From Grammothele lineata (lineage: Eukaryota > Basidiomycota > Agaricomycetes > Polyporales > Polyporaceae), in NCBI GenBank assembly GCA_002150815.3, contig NDFF03000104.1, positions 1 through 64,000 of the forward strand: a stretch of DNA of 64,000 bases, read 5' to 3'. Positions 20,920-31,991 of the stretch are shown here, piece after piece. How positions within the stretch are numbered: position 1 is the first letter of the stretch; each line of letters starts with the position of its first letter. Position numbers and translations under genes: made by a program. The notes under the pieces were generated by a model. It saw only the letters and a list, made by a program, of their open reading frames with translations. It was not told the DNA's origin and did not search any database.

Positions 20920-22029
20920 TAACAGGAATAGGCGCAATTTTTTGCATTTTGCGCTCAATTTTCTGCATTTTCTGGGTATTCTATGCGGGCGGGAGCACGA
21001 TACCGAGAAGTTTGCGAAGATCTCGAAAAGGAAACTTAGACGCCAGTTAGGCTTCCCGACCCGGATCTGCCGCTCGCCGAGGCCAGTGCTTGGGACCTTT
21101 CCCGCCAACTTTGAAGTTCTGCGGTTGGGTCTCCTTGAGATAGCCAGCAGACCAGGGAAATATACTCGTAATCAGTCTTAGAGAGCCTCTGTTAATGTGA
21201 CCTGCTATCACTACTTTCTTCCCATTGATTCGTTGATTCACGCGCAATTCAGGCGGGCGGCGACCACAGATACATATGGGTCATATAGGATAACTAGGAC
21301 GCACAAGCACTGTCTCATGATCAACAGTACAGGGATAGGAGAGTCTACGGCGTCATTTTTGATGTGGCGTAGGAAGTAGGTTAGAGAAGTAGACTTTACT
21401 GGATGTTTGGCTCGTAGTTTGAGTCGTTGGCGCGCATCCATGTAGCCATGGACATGCTGACAAAAGTACGCCGTTGAACACCAGAGCTTGCAATGGGGGA
21501 AACATAGACCTAAGCTAAGGTATAGAAATTATACATCGCGTCCGTTTGCATCGTACAATAGGGGAAGAAAGTGCGGACTCTTCGACGATAAATGTGCATG
21601 ATTCAGCAAGAGAGATTGCTCCCCTGTTGACGCCGCGACGCTCAAGGTAAACTAAGAGATGGCGACGCTGACGAAAGCAACATGGTATAAGTGACAGGCA
21701 GAGGTTTTCCAAAAGGAAATTCAAGTGAAGGGGAGGTCGGGGGTCCATGAGGACTGGGAGCCGGCGCGTGAATTGTTGGCGATTGGAGTGAACCGCTTGT
21801 CCGGACTCCGGAGATGCGTAGACATGAGGGGGCAATCTTGAATAGCAAACTTTCACTAATTCTTCGTGCGGACCACGTATGCAACCAGCACTTCTCGGAC
21901 CGTGAGATGCGCTGGTACAATTACTCCAGATGAATACAATAGATACGAAGGACGGCCCGAGGTGTATGATCCTGTGAACGCGTTGACTGATGAGTTCCGT
22001 GCAAGGGTTGAGCAAGACGGAACGTACCT
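20920..22029. other. Intergenic, no supported gene
   Basis: About 1.1 kb between tRNA-Lys copy 2 and the stop codon of ISD11. Frames of up to 166 codons (21515-22015, minus) have no domain or plausible composition. The part next to the tRNA is AT-rich (TTTTTTGCATTTTGCG), likely including the RNA polymerase III terminator run of T at about 20938-20943. Confidence 0.45.
20938..20943 (+). terminator. Poly-T terminator of tRNA-Lys copy 2
   Basis: A run of T residues begins about 20 bp downstream of the tRNA 3' end, a normal position for RNA polymerase III termination. Confidence 0.5.
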
Positions 22030-22376
22030 CTATGTATCGCCGCGCTCCATGGAAGGCTTCTGTTCCTCGACGACCAGCTTCCAGCCCCCGTACAGCTGGT
22101 TCACTATCGCGCTCCGCTTCAGCACCTCCAGCTCCTTCGACTTCTCGCTGTAAAATGCAGCCAGCTTGGCTGGATCCGTCTCATCCTAGATATAGAGAAG
22201 AATGAGAAGGCATAGAATACGGCAAGAAGAATGGAGCTTGCCTGAATTTCCCTGAATGTACTCTTTGTCCGGCGGATGAAGTAGTTCCTGAAGTTGTAGG
22301 AGCTGAACGACTGCGACGTGCGTAGCGTCGAATGGTAGAGGTTCAAGATTGATTGTTTTGTGGGTGCTGCGGCCAT
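22030..22376 (-). CDS. ISD11: LYR-motif protein ISD11 (LYRM4), Fe-S cluster assembly
   Basis: Mitochondrial matrix partner that stabilises the cysteine desulfurase Nfs1 together with acyl-carrier protein. Two exons (22242-22376, 22030-22185) give 96 residues, the normal size. The N-terminal helix reads ILNLYHSTLRTSQSFSSYNF, so the LYR tripeptide is LYH here. The family blocks FIRRTKSTFREI and VVNQLYGGWK-type (IVNQLYGGWKLVVE) are intact. The intron (22186-22241) uses a GC donor (CAG|GCAAGC) and a normal AG acceptor; removal gives FREIQ-DETDP in phase 0. An in-frame Met three codons upstream (22385) is an alternative start. The Helitron begins only about 150 bp upstream. Confidence 0.92.
22186..22241 (-). 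other. GC-AG intron in ISD11
   Basis: Donor CAG|GCAAGC and acceptor CTAG. It joins two in-phase exons that together match the ISD11 family exactly, so the non-canonical donor is well supported. Confidence 0.82.
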
Positions 22377-22541
22377 ATTGAACACGGAAGAACCAAAGCA
22401 ATAGAGGTGTAGGAAGCTAGGGAGACGGCGAGGATGGAGGCGAAGCCGTAGGGTGAGTCGGCGCGGCTGCTTAGAGAGTCAGACGCGTCGTACGTCGGCT
22501 CCTCCACGTGCCGATTACATCATGCGCCAGTAAGGGCGCCC

Positions 22542-22557
22542 GAGTTGAGAGACTCGC
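22542..22557 (-). repeat. Candidate Helitron 3' hairpin
   Basis: Perfect 5-bp stem CGAGT/ACTCG with a 6-nt loop, 10 nt from CTGG on the minus strand. A palindromic GGGCGCCC overlaps the spacer. It fits Helitron end architecture but stems this short occur by chance. Confidence 0.4.
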
Positions 22558-22791
22558 AGGACGGAGTCCGAAGTTCACCTTGACCTCTCTGATGAAGACT
22601 ATCGTTCATATCCTCTCGAGTCTATTCATCTCTTTATCATATACTAGCCATCGTCAGGACAAATAGCTCGCTACGCAGTATGATCACGTGGGCAGTTTGT
22701 TTTGAGTGAACGGTATGCACATCGGCGTAGTGAAATCCGAGTCGTGCAAATACGCGGTCACACGAGGTCAGACGACGAATTACTAGAGTAA

Positions 22792-25700
22792 TCATTGTGT
22801 TGGGTATCTACGGGCCAGATCTTGTACACGGTATTCGTACGCTTTTCCTCCAAGTTTCCGAACACGGTCGTAATTCACTTGGTCCACCAGCATTAAGCTA
22901 GAGAGGGATTTGACACGAGAAAGAGCGACGAATGTTAATCCAGAACAAAACTCAGTCTTACCAAGGCCGATGCGGGCACGAGAGATGGTGAGACCCTGAG
23001 ACTTGTGGATTGTCACAGCCCAAGCCAACCGAAGGGGAAGCTGTGTTCGACTGGCAGTCTTACCCTTGACCTCGAATGTACTCTTGACTGCAGTGATCGG
23101 CACGATAGGAATGCCGTCGGGATATCCAGGGCGGGGGGCGGTGCGCCAGAGAGTGGGGCCAGTGTAGGTGGGGCATGATACGAGAACAGCGAGAGGTAGA
23201 TCCGATCGTGTTCCTCCTATTTGCCAAATGACATCTTCCACGACGCCAGTGGTGCCATTAACAAGACCTGTATGCCAGAATCAGACTAGAACGATGTTGA
23301 GGAAAATACACCACGCACCATATTGCTGCCACAAGTTTCGTGTCACCATAACCTTTGCACCACGAGAAAGGACAACAACGGGCTCGAGCCCGCATGCGTC
23401 CTCGGCAGATGCCTTCGCTGCATCGGCTCCACCGTCGTGTCTGGCTTTGATGCGGGCACATGGTGTGTTCAGTCCGATGAGCTCCTTGAAGTTGGCGAGT
23501 TCGACAGCCTCAGACGTCGAGAACAGGCACATTGAGTCGTCAAAAGCAGCTTTGTCAACAGGGGATAACTTCTCTTGGGACCGGGTAAGGAGCCGCTTCC
23601 AGTCGTCTACAGTGAGTCCACCATTCCGGGCATGGTCCAGCATCATACGGAAACGTTGCTGTTCAGCTGTCTCACCCTGCTGACGATGTATGACTTGGAG
23701 GCGGTAGCTATGAGTGAACATCTTGTACAGCGTGCTCCCGCTACGGCTTGCGTGCGCACTTTCCGAGGTGTTGTCGAGAGCGGGTGGTGGCGCATAGAGA
23801 GGTCGATCACCTACGGGAGGTAATTGAGCAAAATCTCCGACAAGCGCAACATGGAATCCGCCAAAAGGTGTGTCAAGAGGACACAGTTGTCGCATGCGAG
23901 AGTCGACCTTCAGTAGCAGCCGTTGCCCTAGCATAGATTTCTCGTCGATGATGAGCAATTTAGTGCTGTTCCAGCGTCGTTGGAGAGTAGCTAAACGAGC
24001 ACCAGCCAGAGGTGGAAGAGAAGAGCTTGATGATGCCGGAATAGCTAGCGCAGAGTGAATGGTTTGACCCGAGATGTTCCAAGCCGCAACACCAGATGGC
24101 GCAAGCACACGCACAGGATCCGAGAGTCCTCGGTCGGCAGCCATGCGTCGGAGCTCCTGGCAGATCGCCCGAATAAGATATGTTTTCCCACAGCCTGCTG
24201 TGCCATCGATGTTGACGAACGACGGAGGGACATTTTCTCCCTCAAACTCCCGGGTGAACAGCCCTACATAATGGTCAAAAATTTGCCGTTGCTCTGGAGC
24301 CAGTGTTGCGATATCGACTTCTTCTGTCTCGTCGCCGTTGTCAATGTGTTCCTCAAGGCCAGCGCTTCGTCGGGTGTCTGCAAGATAAGACGCCATTCTA
24401 TCGATGTTAGCCCATCTCTGGTGAGCCTCATCCAGATTCCAAGCGTCGTCAATAGGCCGACGGCCAATGTCCCCATTATCAAACACGGGCAGCGCTGCCT
24501 CAGGGTAGAGTTGCGCGAACACTTGCCAGTCGGCCTCGTCCATCATGAAGGCGTCCGGATCAGGCTCGATATCTTCATCTTCATCCTCATCGGACCCTCC
24601 GTCTCCAGCCTCGTTCACAGGGTGACGGAGCGTGTCAACTGGATGCTGATGATTGTCGTCTCGACACACAGTGAACAATTCCTCCCAGGTACGCTCGTCC
24701 GCGTCGTTCCCCAGGAGATCTTCGATCCGACGAAAAGGATGATGTAAGATAATCTTCGTCCGGCAATACTCTTCATAGTGGGGATCATCTGGATTTGGTG
24801 AGTACCGTGGATATACCCGCAGTACTACAGAAGTTGTGCTGCGCCGCTGACGCCATGCTTGTCTTCTCCAGGTGTATTTGGTAAAGACGTCATGCAGTGA
24901 GAGTCCGTCCAGCTCCTCAGGACGTTTCATATACCTCAACGTCAGGTAAGCAATCGAGAACCGTCTTCAATGTGGTTATGGCTCACCTTTGAAGCCAAGA
25001 TTCTGACGTCACAGCTCGAGAATCGCCGTCCATTGTGTCTGGTATGTCCTCTGACTCGATCCCATCCCTGAGTTCCCGTGATGATCCGTCTTTGCACAAG
25101 TTGACACTTTGGAATGTCACGGAGGTGCGCACGAGGGGGATCCCCAGCAGGAGATGTGCTGTTTCTTGAGCTGAGTACGATCGTTCACCAAGCATCTTGT
25201 TGAGCAGCTTCTGACATGCACTCTGTGCGCTATTTCCCTCTTGCATGTTTTGAACAACATTGGACAGCACGGCAGGGAATGCAGGTGCATTCGACTCAGC
25301 TTTTGAAGCATACTTTGCAATGTAGCTAATGTACTTTCCGTCAGGCAAGGTATTTGTGGTGAGCATCTTACGACGCACCTCAAAGCGGCTTCTTTGCTGA
25401 TGACAGGCTTGATGTCTGTGTTTGCTTTCCAGGCAAAGATCATCGCTCGATTATGTGGATTGAGGATGGGGTCGTTTCGAGACGGCTCGAAACGCACACG
25501 TCCTTTACTATCTAGGCCCATAGCTGCTTGATTGCGACACTCAAAGGGGAAGTCGAAACGACATGCCGTGTGAGTGTTAGCCGTCCCGGGAAGCTTGCGC
25601 TTGACTTCACAGTACCCTGGCTTGCATTGAGTATGTCGCTGAACCCAATTAAGCAGCTCGGAAAGTTCTTCCTTCGTCCCATGAAGATCTTCGTACGGCT

Positions 25701-28237
25701 TGCTGCACGGATGTGCTCCCATGAGAGGTGTATTGGGAGGAGGAAGTGATGGGTTCCATGCGGTAATGAGCCTGCTCCAGTACGTCACAAACTCGTCCAT
25801 TCTCTCCTTTTGATCAGGTGGAATGACGGTGTCACGTTCTTTCAACAGATCCCAGTCGATCGTGGTGACATCGGGCGCGTTCCGGAGCCATAGAAATCCA
25901 TGGACATGGCCGCTTCCACGATCTTGCCACTCGTACCTGTACCAGAAGTCGTCGACTCCTAGTACAGGGAACAGGAAGTGTTTGAGATAGAGCTGGACGC
26001 GCTGATCCAAGTACGTAGCAGCTAAGTGTGGATTACGTGTTAAAGCAAGCCTTCGCTGACGTTGGGCCGCTCTGTTGTCCCCAGGTGTAACCTCTACTTC
26101 TGTAGGCATATGCTTGTGAAGATCGGGCCATTGGAGGTCCGCTGCGGTCAGTGTGATGAATGCGTGTGGCGCCCCTTTGACGTTGATCATGTCAATGAGT
26201 TCCGCACGTCTGCCCAGCCAGTATGCACGAGTCCCTCGAAGGTTTGCGCCATATCTGATCATGCGGTTTGCCAGTGTATTATCGCCTTCTTCTAGAAGAG
26301 CACGAAGATCGCCAGCAGTTAAGCATGCAGCCGTGTGGTCTTGCCGAACAAAGATGCGGGCACAGTCACGTGTACGATGTCGCTGTAGGGTGTTGAACGA
26401 GAACCATGGAAAACGCCGGTGACGAGCAAACCGTCCATCATGGAAGCGCATCAGGTGAGCGAAGTACTCTCCAAGCTGGATTTTGCGTGCTCTCGGCTGA
26501 TAGAAGTCACCCTCGCCATCAGGAAACAGTGTGGGGAAGGCTTGAACGATATAGCCAGGTGTGCGCTCATCAATGGGCGTAGCGTTTAGCTGCGGTGCAG
26601 GAAACTTCGGTACGCATTGTTGAGTTTCTACATTACATGAAGATGAAATGAAATAGCGCACCACATTGGCTTGGGAATACTGTACGGGGTGGTTGTCTCC
26701 ATTCACTATTTGCTCAGCTCCTCGCCGTATTTCGGACAACTCAGTAGGTCCACTTGTTCCAAGATTGAGGACACCGCTAACTTGTCTCTCTGCTGACGCT
26801 TCGATGTCAGAGTTGTTCTCTGCAGGCCCTGGCGGTTGCTCTTGTGCCTGGGGAGGACCTTCGCCTCCAAGTGCATTATCGATCTCCTCGAGTTGTCTGC
26901 CAACACGACACGTGGGGATGCGGCTAGCAACTGAGCCGTTCTCTGGGAGCTGCGAAAGTGCGTCCTCATCTATCTGCAACCCAGCATAGTTTGGATCATG
27001 TGCGATCTTGTATGCAAGGGCTTCCTGCACCTTCGCGCGGCGCACAATGAAATCAACGTGGCGGGACATGTCGACACTGTCCCTTCGAATGATGACGGTG
27101 TCGATTTCTTCAGGGAGGCGTGGTAAGCGTGTCGCTAGCACTGATACGTCTTGGATGAAGTTGACAATATGATCGTTGTACCGTAGCTGGCCGCCTTTCG
27201 TATATCGAACCTGCATGATCGGCTGCACGCGTGCAATGATCATCTCCTCCATTTCGGTGAGATTGAGCAAGCAGAGTGGACGTTGTAGCGCTGAAATGTT
27301 TTCTTTAATGCGTATATGGAGTGCAAGAAATAGCAAACGCACCTGGAGTGACATTGTTGTCCTTCGAAAACCGCCGTACAGGATTTGGGTGGTCACCACG
27401 GCACCGGTGACACAACCCCTCCCGTACGTCCATGTTAAAATCCCGTTCATTGCATTCATGACACGTTTCGAGCCGTAAAGCGTCTATTTTGGCCTTGAAC
27501 GTAGCAAATCTTCTTGTCTCCGCTCGGGTTAAGCACTCTTCCTCAGGTACATCGATGTTCATCCAGGTATGGGGGTCGTCGAACAACTCATCAAATAGGT
27601 TGTCTTCCTGAGTTTGAACCCCATCCTCCGGCAGATCCACATCGGGTGTATCTTCCTCCTCATCGTGGCTAGGTGGCTGCTGAGCACGACGGGCTGCAAG
27701 CCTCGCTTGGTTGATACGACTGCGACAGCTGTTGCATGTCATTCGAAGTACGCCTCCCTCATCACACCGCTCATCATCTGATACCTGTTTCCTACAGCCT
27801 TCGCAGTAGTGTCGTCCCACAGAAGCCGCCGCACTTTGCCGTTGCGCGACTCGGACCTTGTGTTGAAGCCAACAGTGATAGCAGGTCTTGTACACCCTCT
27901 CTGGATCGTAGCCTTGTAGCGAGGGAGGTCTCTTGAAGTGGCGTACCCTCTTAGTCTTCTTGCATTGGGTGCACCTCTCACGTACTCTGCAGCGTCGGCA
28001 GCGACTGTGCCGAGGAAGGCCTGGTTCGGCATCAAAGATACGAGGAGGAAAGAGACCTGCACACAGAGTGCACCTCTCGGTTCTGGCGGGTATGTTGATG
28101 ACGAGTGGTTGGGCGCGTGCACAGTGCTGACACATATTCCGTTGGAAATTCCAGTTTGGCTCGGTCGCTGGGATGTCTGTCTCACATCGAGAGCAGTAGT
28201 GGGTAGCGTGACGAAGTGAACTCTGGACGGCGGGCAT
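22792..28237 (-). CDS. Helitron RepHel protein: HUH endonuclease and PIF1-family helicase
   Basis: Rolling-circle transposase that nicks and joins DNA with its HUH/Y2 domain and unwinds it with a superfamily 1 helicase. Five exons (27343-28237, 25379-27290, 24987-25325, 23319-24934, 22792-23267) sum to exactly 1,746 codons with no internal stop. Residues 1-230 hold repeated CxxC zinc knuckles. A segment beginning LTEMEEMIIARVQPI follows, then the Helitron-like N domain. HUH appears as GSGHVHGF near residue 760, and the catalytic tyrosine motif YIAKYASK at about 937. The helicase has Walker A GTAGCGKT (about 1295), LLIIDEKSML (about 1377), GDFAQLPPVGD and the final TIHKSQGLTI and FVALSRV. The reading frame looks functional. 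Confidence 0.92.
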
Positions 28238-29353
28238 GGTGGTCTCGTGGGGAACGGGGTAGGAAGAGTAGATTTTGTGGTGTTGGAAGGTAAGTCGAAC
28301 ATGTCTCGGATTTACAGGCTTTTGTGTTGAACTCCGTCCAGGGCCACAGAAAGCGTTGACCTTGGGCCACGGCCCACGGCAGCACTAGGCGCTCACTGCC
28401 AGTGGTCGAGGGCGCTGGAGCCTCTCTGTAGTCGGGACGGATAGCACTTGAAAATCCATAGGAAAAGGGCACTCCGGTGCTTCAAAAACGAGGCGAGCCT
28501 GGTTATAACGGAGCCTAACAATTCTATATACCTTCGACATGATTTCGGAACGCGAGCGTTGGCGTTGACCACCGTTTGCACAGGGCGCTTACGATGAGTT
28601 GCCGCCAAACACGCAATTCTGCACGTATCTTCGCCAAACCTTCCATGATCGTTCTCATAGATGTACATAGCACGCATGTTACCAAACGGTGACGATTTGA
28701 CCATGTATAGAGGGCTAGATGGCCGCCTACTTTCGTGGGCGCTAAATGAAAAATATGACGAACATTTGTACTTGTTTGTTCCGCGCGAGTGTCGCCCAGA
28801 CCCCCCTTACACACTGAAATGCTCGCTTCGCTCGCAATCACATGATGTTTTCTTCATTCACTTTCCCATCAATATCAGCCTCATGATGTTCCCGGTGTCC
28901 TCAACCCCGATCATTCTCGCTGAGCTAGAAATGCTCAAAAGAAATGTGGCCGAGTCTGCGACTGGCGCCCCGCATGCTTAATTGTCCGCAACGCATAAGA
29001 ATTTCATGTTCTAGGCTTTGCTGTGTGAGTAAAGGTGATTGGAGGCTCTCGGTGCGTGGCGATGGTGAATCTCCACATTGTGCTGATCGACTCATCCTTT
29101 GTCTCGACCGTAGGTCTGAATGTGACTTTGAAGAGAGCTCTTTGTGCCCCAGTTCCTTGCCCTTACAACAGTGGCCCTGCGACGCTGCGAGCTACATGTC
29201 TCAAGTATTTATCATGCCTGCTTCGCATTCGTGCAATCTCCCCGTTTCACACTCTTGTCCACTTTCTGTGGGTAGTCATCTCGTCTGGCATCATTCGTGG
29301 TCCTCAAACCCTACAGCGCATCCCGGTATCAAGTAATTCCACGCTATACCGAC
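28238..29353. other. Region upstream of the Helitron gene and of the kinase
   Basis: About 1.1 kb that must contain the Helitron 5' end and promoter and the kinase promoter. A perfect TGGGCC-AC-GGCCCA hairpin lies near 28364-28377. No gene is recognisable. Confidence 0.45.
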
Positions 29354-31484
29354 ATGGTCAAAGGCCCCACATTCCGTCAACCATTCCAACGTCATACGAA
29401 GAAAGAAGACCGTGGTCAAGTTCGCTTCGAAGAAGCAATCGGTCCCTTGGATGTTGGACCTCCTTCAGAGGCAACGACCCGTCGGCGCAGGAAGACCGCG
29501 AGAAACTCTCAAGCGACGCCATTTGGAAGCTTTCCGGACGAGGACTTCCTCGATCTGGCACCAGATGCGGCCGTCGTTTCCGAGCCAGAGAATGCCCGCT
29601 CTCGACCCGAGGCTCGGCGGGCGTATAGTGACGCTGGGGTTCAAACTGAAAGGCCTGAAGAGCCAGAGGACGCCGATAGGGAGCAGGCACCAAGGCGGGG
29701 GTCATTCTCAAGGTTGAAAGGCGCCGGAAAAGCCCTTTTCTCTCGCCGAAAACTCGAGGATGTATTGAAAATGGTCAAACATAGGCGTTCCTCATCTGCC
29801 GCGTCAGCTGCTTCACAATCGGACAGTAGCGCACATGTCATGAACATTTCTAAGCTTGTTCCTATTCGACCTCCGCGACCGGAAGTAGATCCCGACCTCA
29901 TACAAATCCTCGGATTTGCGACCGATCTGAGCGCCTCCCTTCCAATTCCTCCTCCTACCGACGATCCATCGATTACAAGCGATTTGACGGGTGTTCCACC
30001 AACGGCTGCCGCTATACACAAGCTCATTGGTGTGGTTGAGACTGAGCCCAAATACAGTTCCGAAGCAGACCGCGAAGACTACTGGGCCGTCGTCCAGAAG
30101 AACAACTTGCGGGTGCCTCCTTCCCGCGTCACGCGGTGGATGACCGGCGGCCTCCTCGGCGACGGAGGTTTTGGACGCGTGTACCTAGTTCTTGACGTTG
30201 CGACCCGCCAGCAGTGCGCGATGAAGGTTGTCAATATCTCAAAGCATATGTCAAGATCGGCTTGCTTGGCCATCGTCAACGAGCTGCGGGTTCTTAACGC
30301 TCTTCGATCGCAGAGCCCTCCACCGCCGTTCCTCCTACGACCATTCGCGGACAGTGGGCTGTGGGCCTGGAGGTCAACCCCGGGGTATCTGCATATTCTG
30401 ACAGAGGTCTGCTCCGGCGGAGACTTGTCGAAATATTATGAAATGTTGAAGGACGAGGACTTGATGCTCGTATCCGCAGAATTAGTACGTTTCCCTTATT
30501 CTACCTGGAGATGACAGGCTTAATCCTTGTGCAGATGCTTGGGCTAGATTTTCTCCATCGCATGGGGATCGTGCACCACGATTTAAAACCACACAACATT
30601 TTTGTCGACAAGGAGGGTCATTGCGTCATTGCAGACTTCGGCGGAGCTCGTTTTATGAACGAGCACGGTCAACTTGTACAACACGAAGGTATATTGGCGG
30701 TTATGACGCTGCCGTACGCAGCGCCTGAGGTCATAAAATGCTTCTGTCATAGAACTCGTGCGACGTACGACCACACCGTTGATTACTGGTCACTCGGCGC
30801 AGTGGTGGTAGCACTCATGTTCGGCGACTCAGCGGTGAGTGGGGACATGCTCAGCATATTACCACTGACCAGGCTAAAGCTGACGGGTTCTGGTAGGACG
30901 AACGCATTGGTGCGCCAGATGATACGATAATCACTATCCGTCTGCAGAGACTCAGTGCCAAGATGCGCCAGAAGAGAATTGACACGCATTTGCGGACCTT
31001 CGTCATGCAGGTATAACATGATGACTTTTGTGTCCGATCACACAGAGTCTGAGACCCGACACCAGCTTTTGCAGATAGATGCGTCGCTTCGGCCAACCTT
31101 CGAAGAGATTCAGAGCTTGGCCTTGTTCCGAAATGTGTGAGTATGGATGCTCTGCACCTGTGACATGCGTGCCTAACGACATTCGCTCGTAGATGTTGGG
31201 AAGATGTCCTCCAGCGGAAAATTCGAGGTGAGTGTCTACCCTACCCTCCGCCGAGCGCCGATGCCTTCGATGCTGATGCTATTACATCACGTTCAGCTGT
31301 TCCATGTGTGCGTACTCTACCTGTGTATGGTCACAGCTGGGGGCATGACACCCCGATGATCCACGACACCAACGATATTCCGGCGGATTTCCTAGAGGTT
31401 CTCCGGAACGACCAACTCACTCTTCGGATATATGACTCCTTCAATGTGGAGCAGCAACACGCCGCGATGGTTTCCGACCTCTGA
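29354..31484 (+). CDS. Serine/threonine protein kinase, HHD variant
   Basis: Six exons (29354-30484, 30535-30834, 30897-31010, 31075-31136, 31193-31227, 31297-31484) join in phase to 609 residues. The first 260 residues are a low-complexity Arg/Ser/Glu-rich tail. The kinase domain has the glycine loop GDGGFGRVY, the ATP-binding lysine in CAMKVV, the metal-binding DFGGA, and APEVIK. The catalytic loop reads HHDLKPHN, so the usual HRD arginine is His. Activity is probable because Asp, Lys and Asn of the loop remain. A 100-residue C-terminal tail follows the kinase domain and has no known motif. The ATG at 29354 is the first in frame. It appears to belong to an agaricomycete-expanded kinase group; substrate unknown. 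Confidence 0.85.
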
Positions 31485-31991
31485 ACTGTCCTCTGCCCAT
31501 TACCTTATCCCCTCACATCTATCATTTCACCTTTGTGTTCGCGTGTACTACAGTGTATATTACCATACTAATTGCTCCTAATGCTGACTTGTTATCCGAG
31601 TGTGCTAATCCTGACAATTCCCGCGACGTCTCACATGAATCAACATGTCAATTTGCTTTCTTTGAACTAAGCACGAGCTGTAGATACAGGGAATTATATG
31701 CGATGATGCGCAGATGACGCTATGTACAGCTGCGTGAGTGTTGCTCAGAACGTCCATACAGCCAGCGTCTATTGGGATGTGATGTCATTCTCACTCAAAC
31801 ACGGTCTTCTCCCTCAGCTTGTCTACTATCGCGTCCGTATACCTCGCTTAGGACCTCACTCTCGTTTCCAAGTTGTCAACAAGCTCGATTCTGTAAGACA
31901 GCGGCATGGACACCCAAACTCCCCCACGATCAAGCTCATACATTCATAGCGTCTTTTCGGCCGCCAAATTTCTCACTCAAGGAACGCACCG
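31485..31991. other. Intergenic, no gene seen
   Basis: About 500 bp between the kinase and PPX1. AT-rich, with no credible coding sequence. Presumed 3' UTR and promoter. Confidence 0.45.

Larger units (their letters stand above)
22528..28500 (-). mobile_element. Autonomous Helitron, apparently intact coding capacity
   Basis: Rolling-circle DNA transposon carrying a full RepHel gene (22792-28237). On the minus strand a candidate 3' terminus is visible: a 16-nt hairpin (CGAGT stem, 6-nt loop, 22542-22557), a 10-nt spacer, then CTGG (22528-22531), which fits the Helitron rule of a hairpin about 10-12 nt before CTRR. The next host base is C rather than the expected T, so this end is tentative. 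The 5' end (TC after an A) could not be fixed and lies somewhere in 28238-29350; the upper limit given here is nominal. No terminal inverted repeats or target duplication are expected for this class. Confidence 0.7.

Noticed and set aside
21515..22015. 166-codon minus-strand frame downstream of ISD11
   Set aside because: Composition looks random and there is no recognisable motif.
25326..25378. Apparent frameshift in the Helitron gene before the tyrosine motif
   Set aside because: A 53-nt GT-AG intron ending TACATTAG restores phase and joins EAAL to SYIAKYASK; the total coding length is an exact multiple of three.
28364..28377. TGGGCC-AC-GGCCCA hairpin as the Helitron 5' end
   Set aside because: Helitron 5' ends are defined by TC, not a hairpin, and I could not link this structure to a second copy; kept only as a note.
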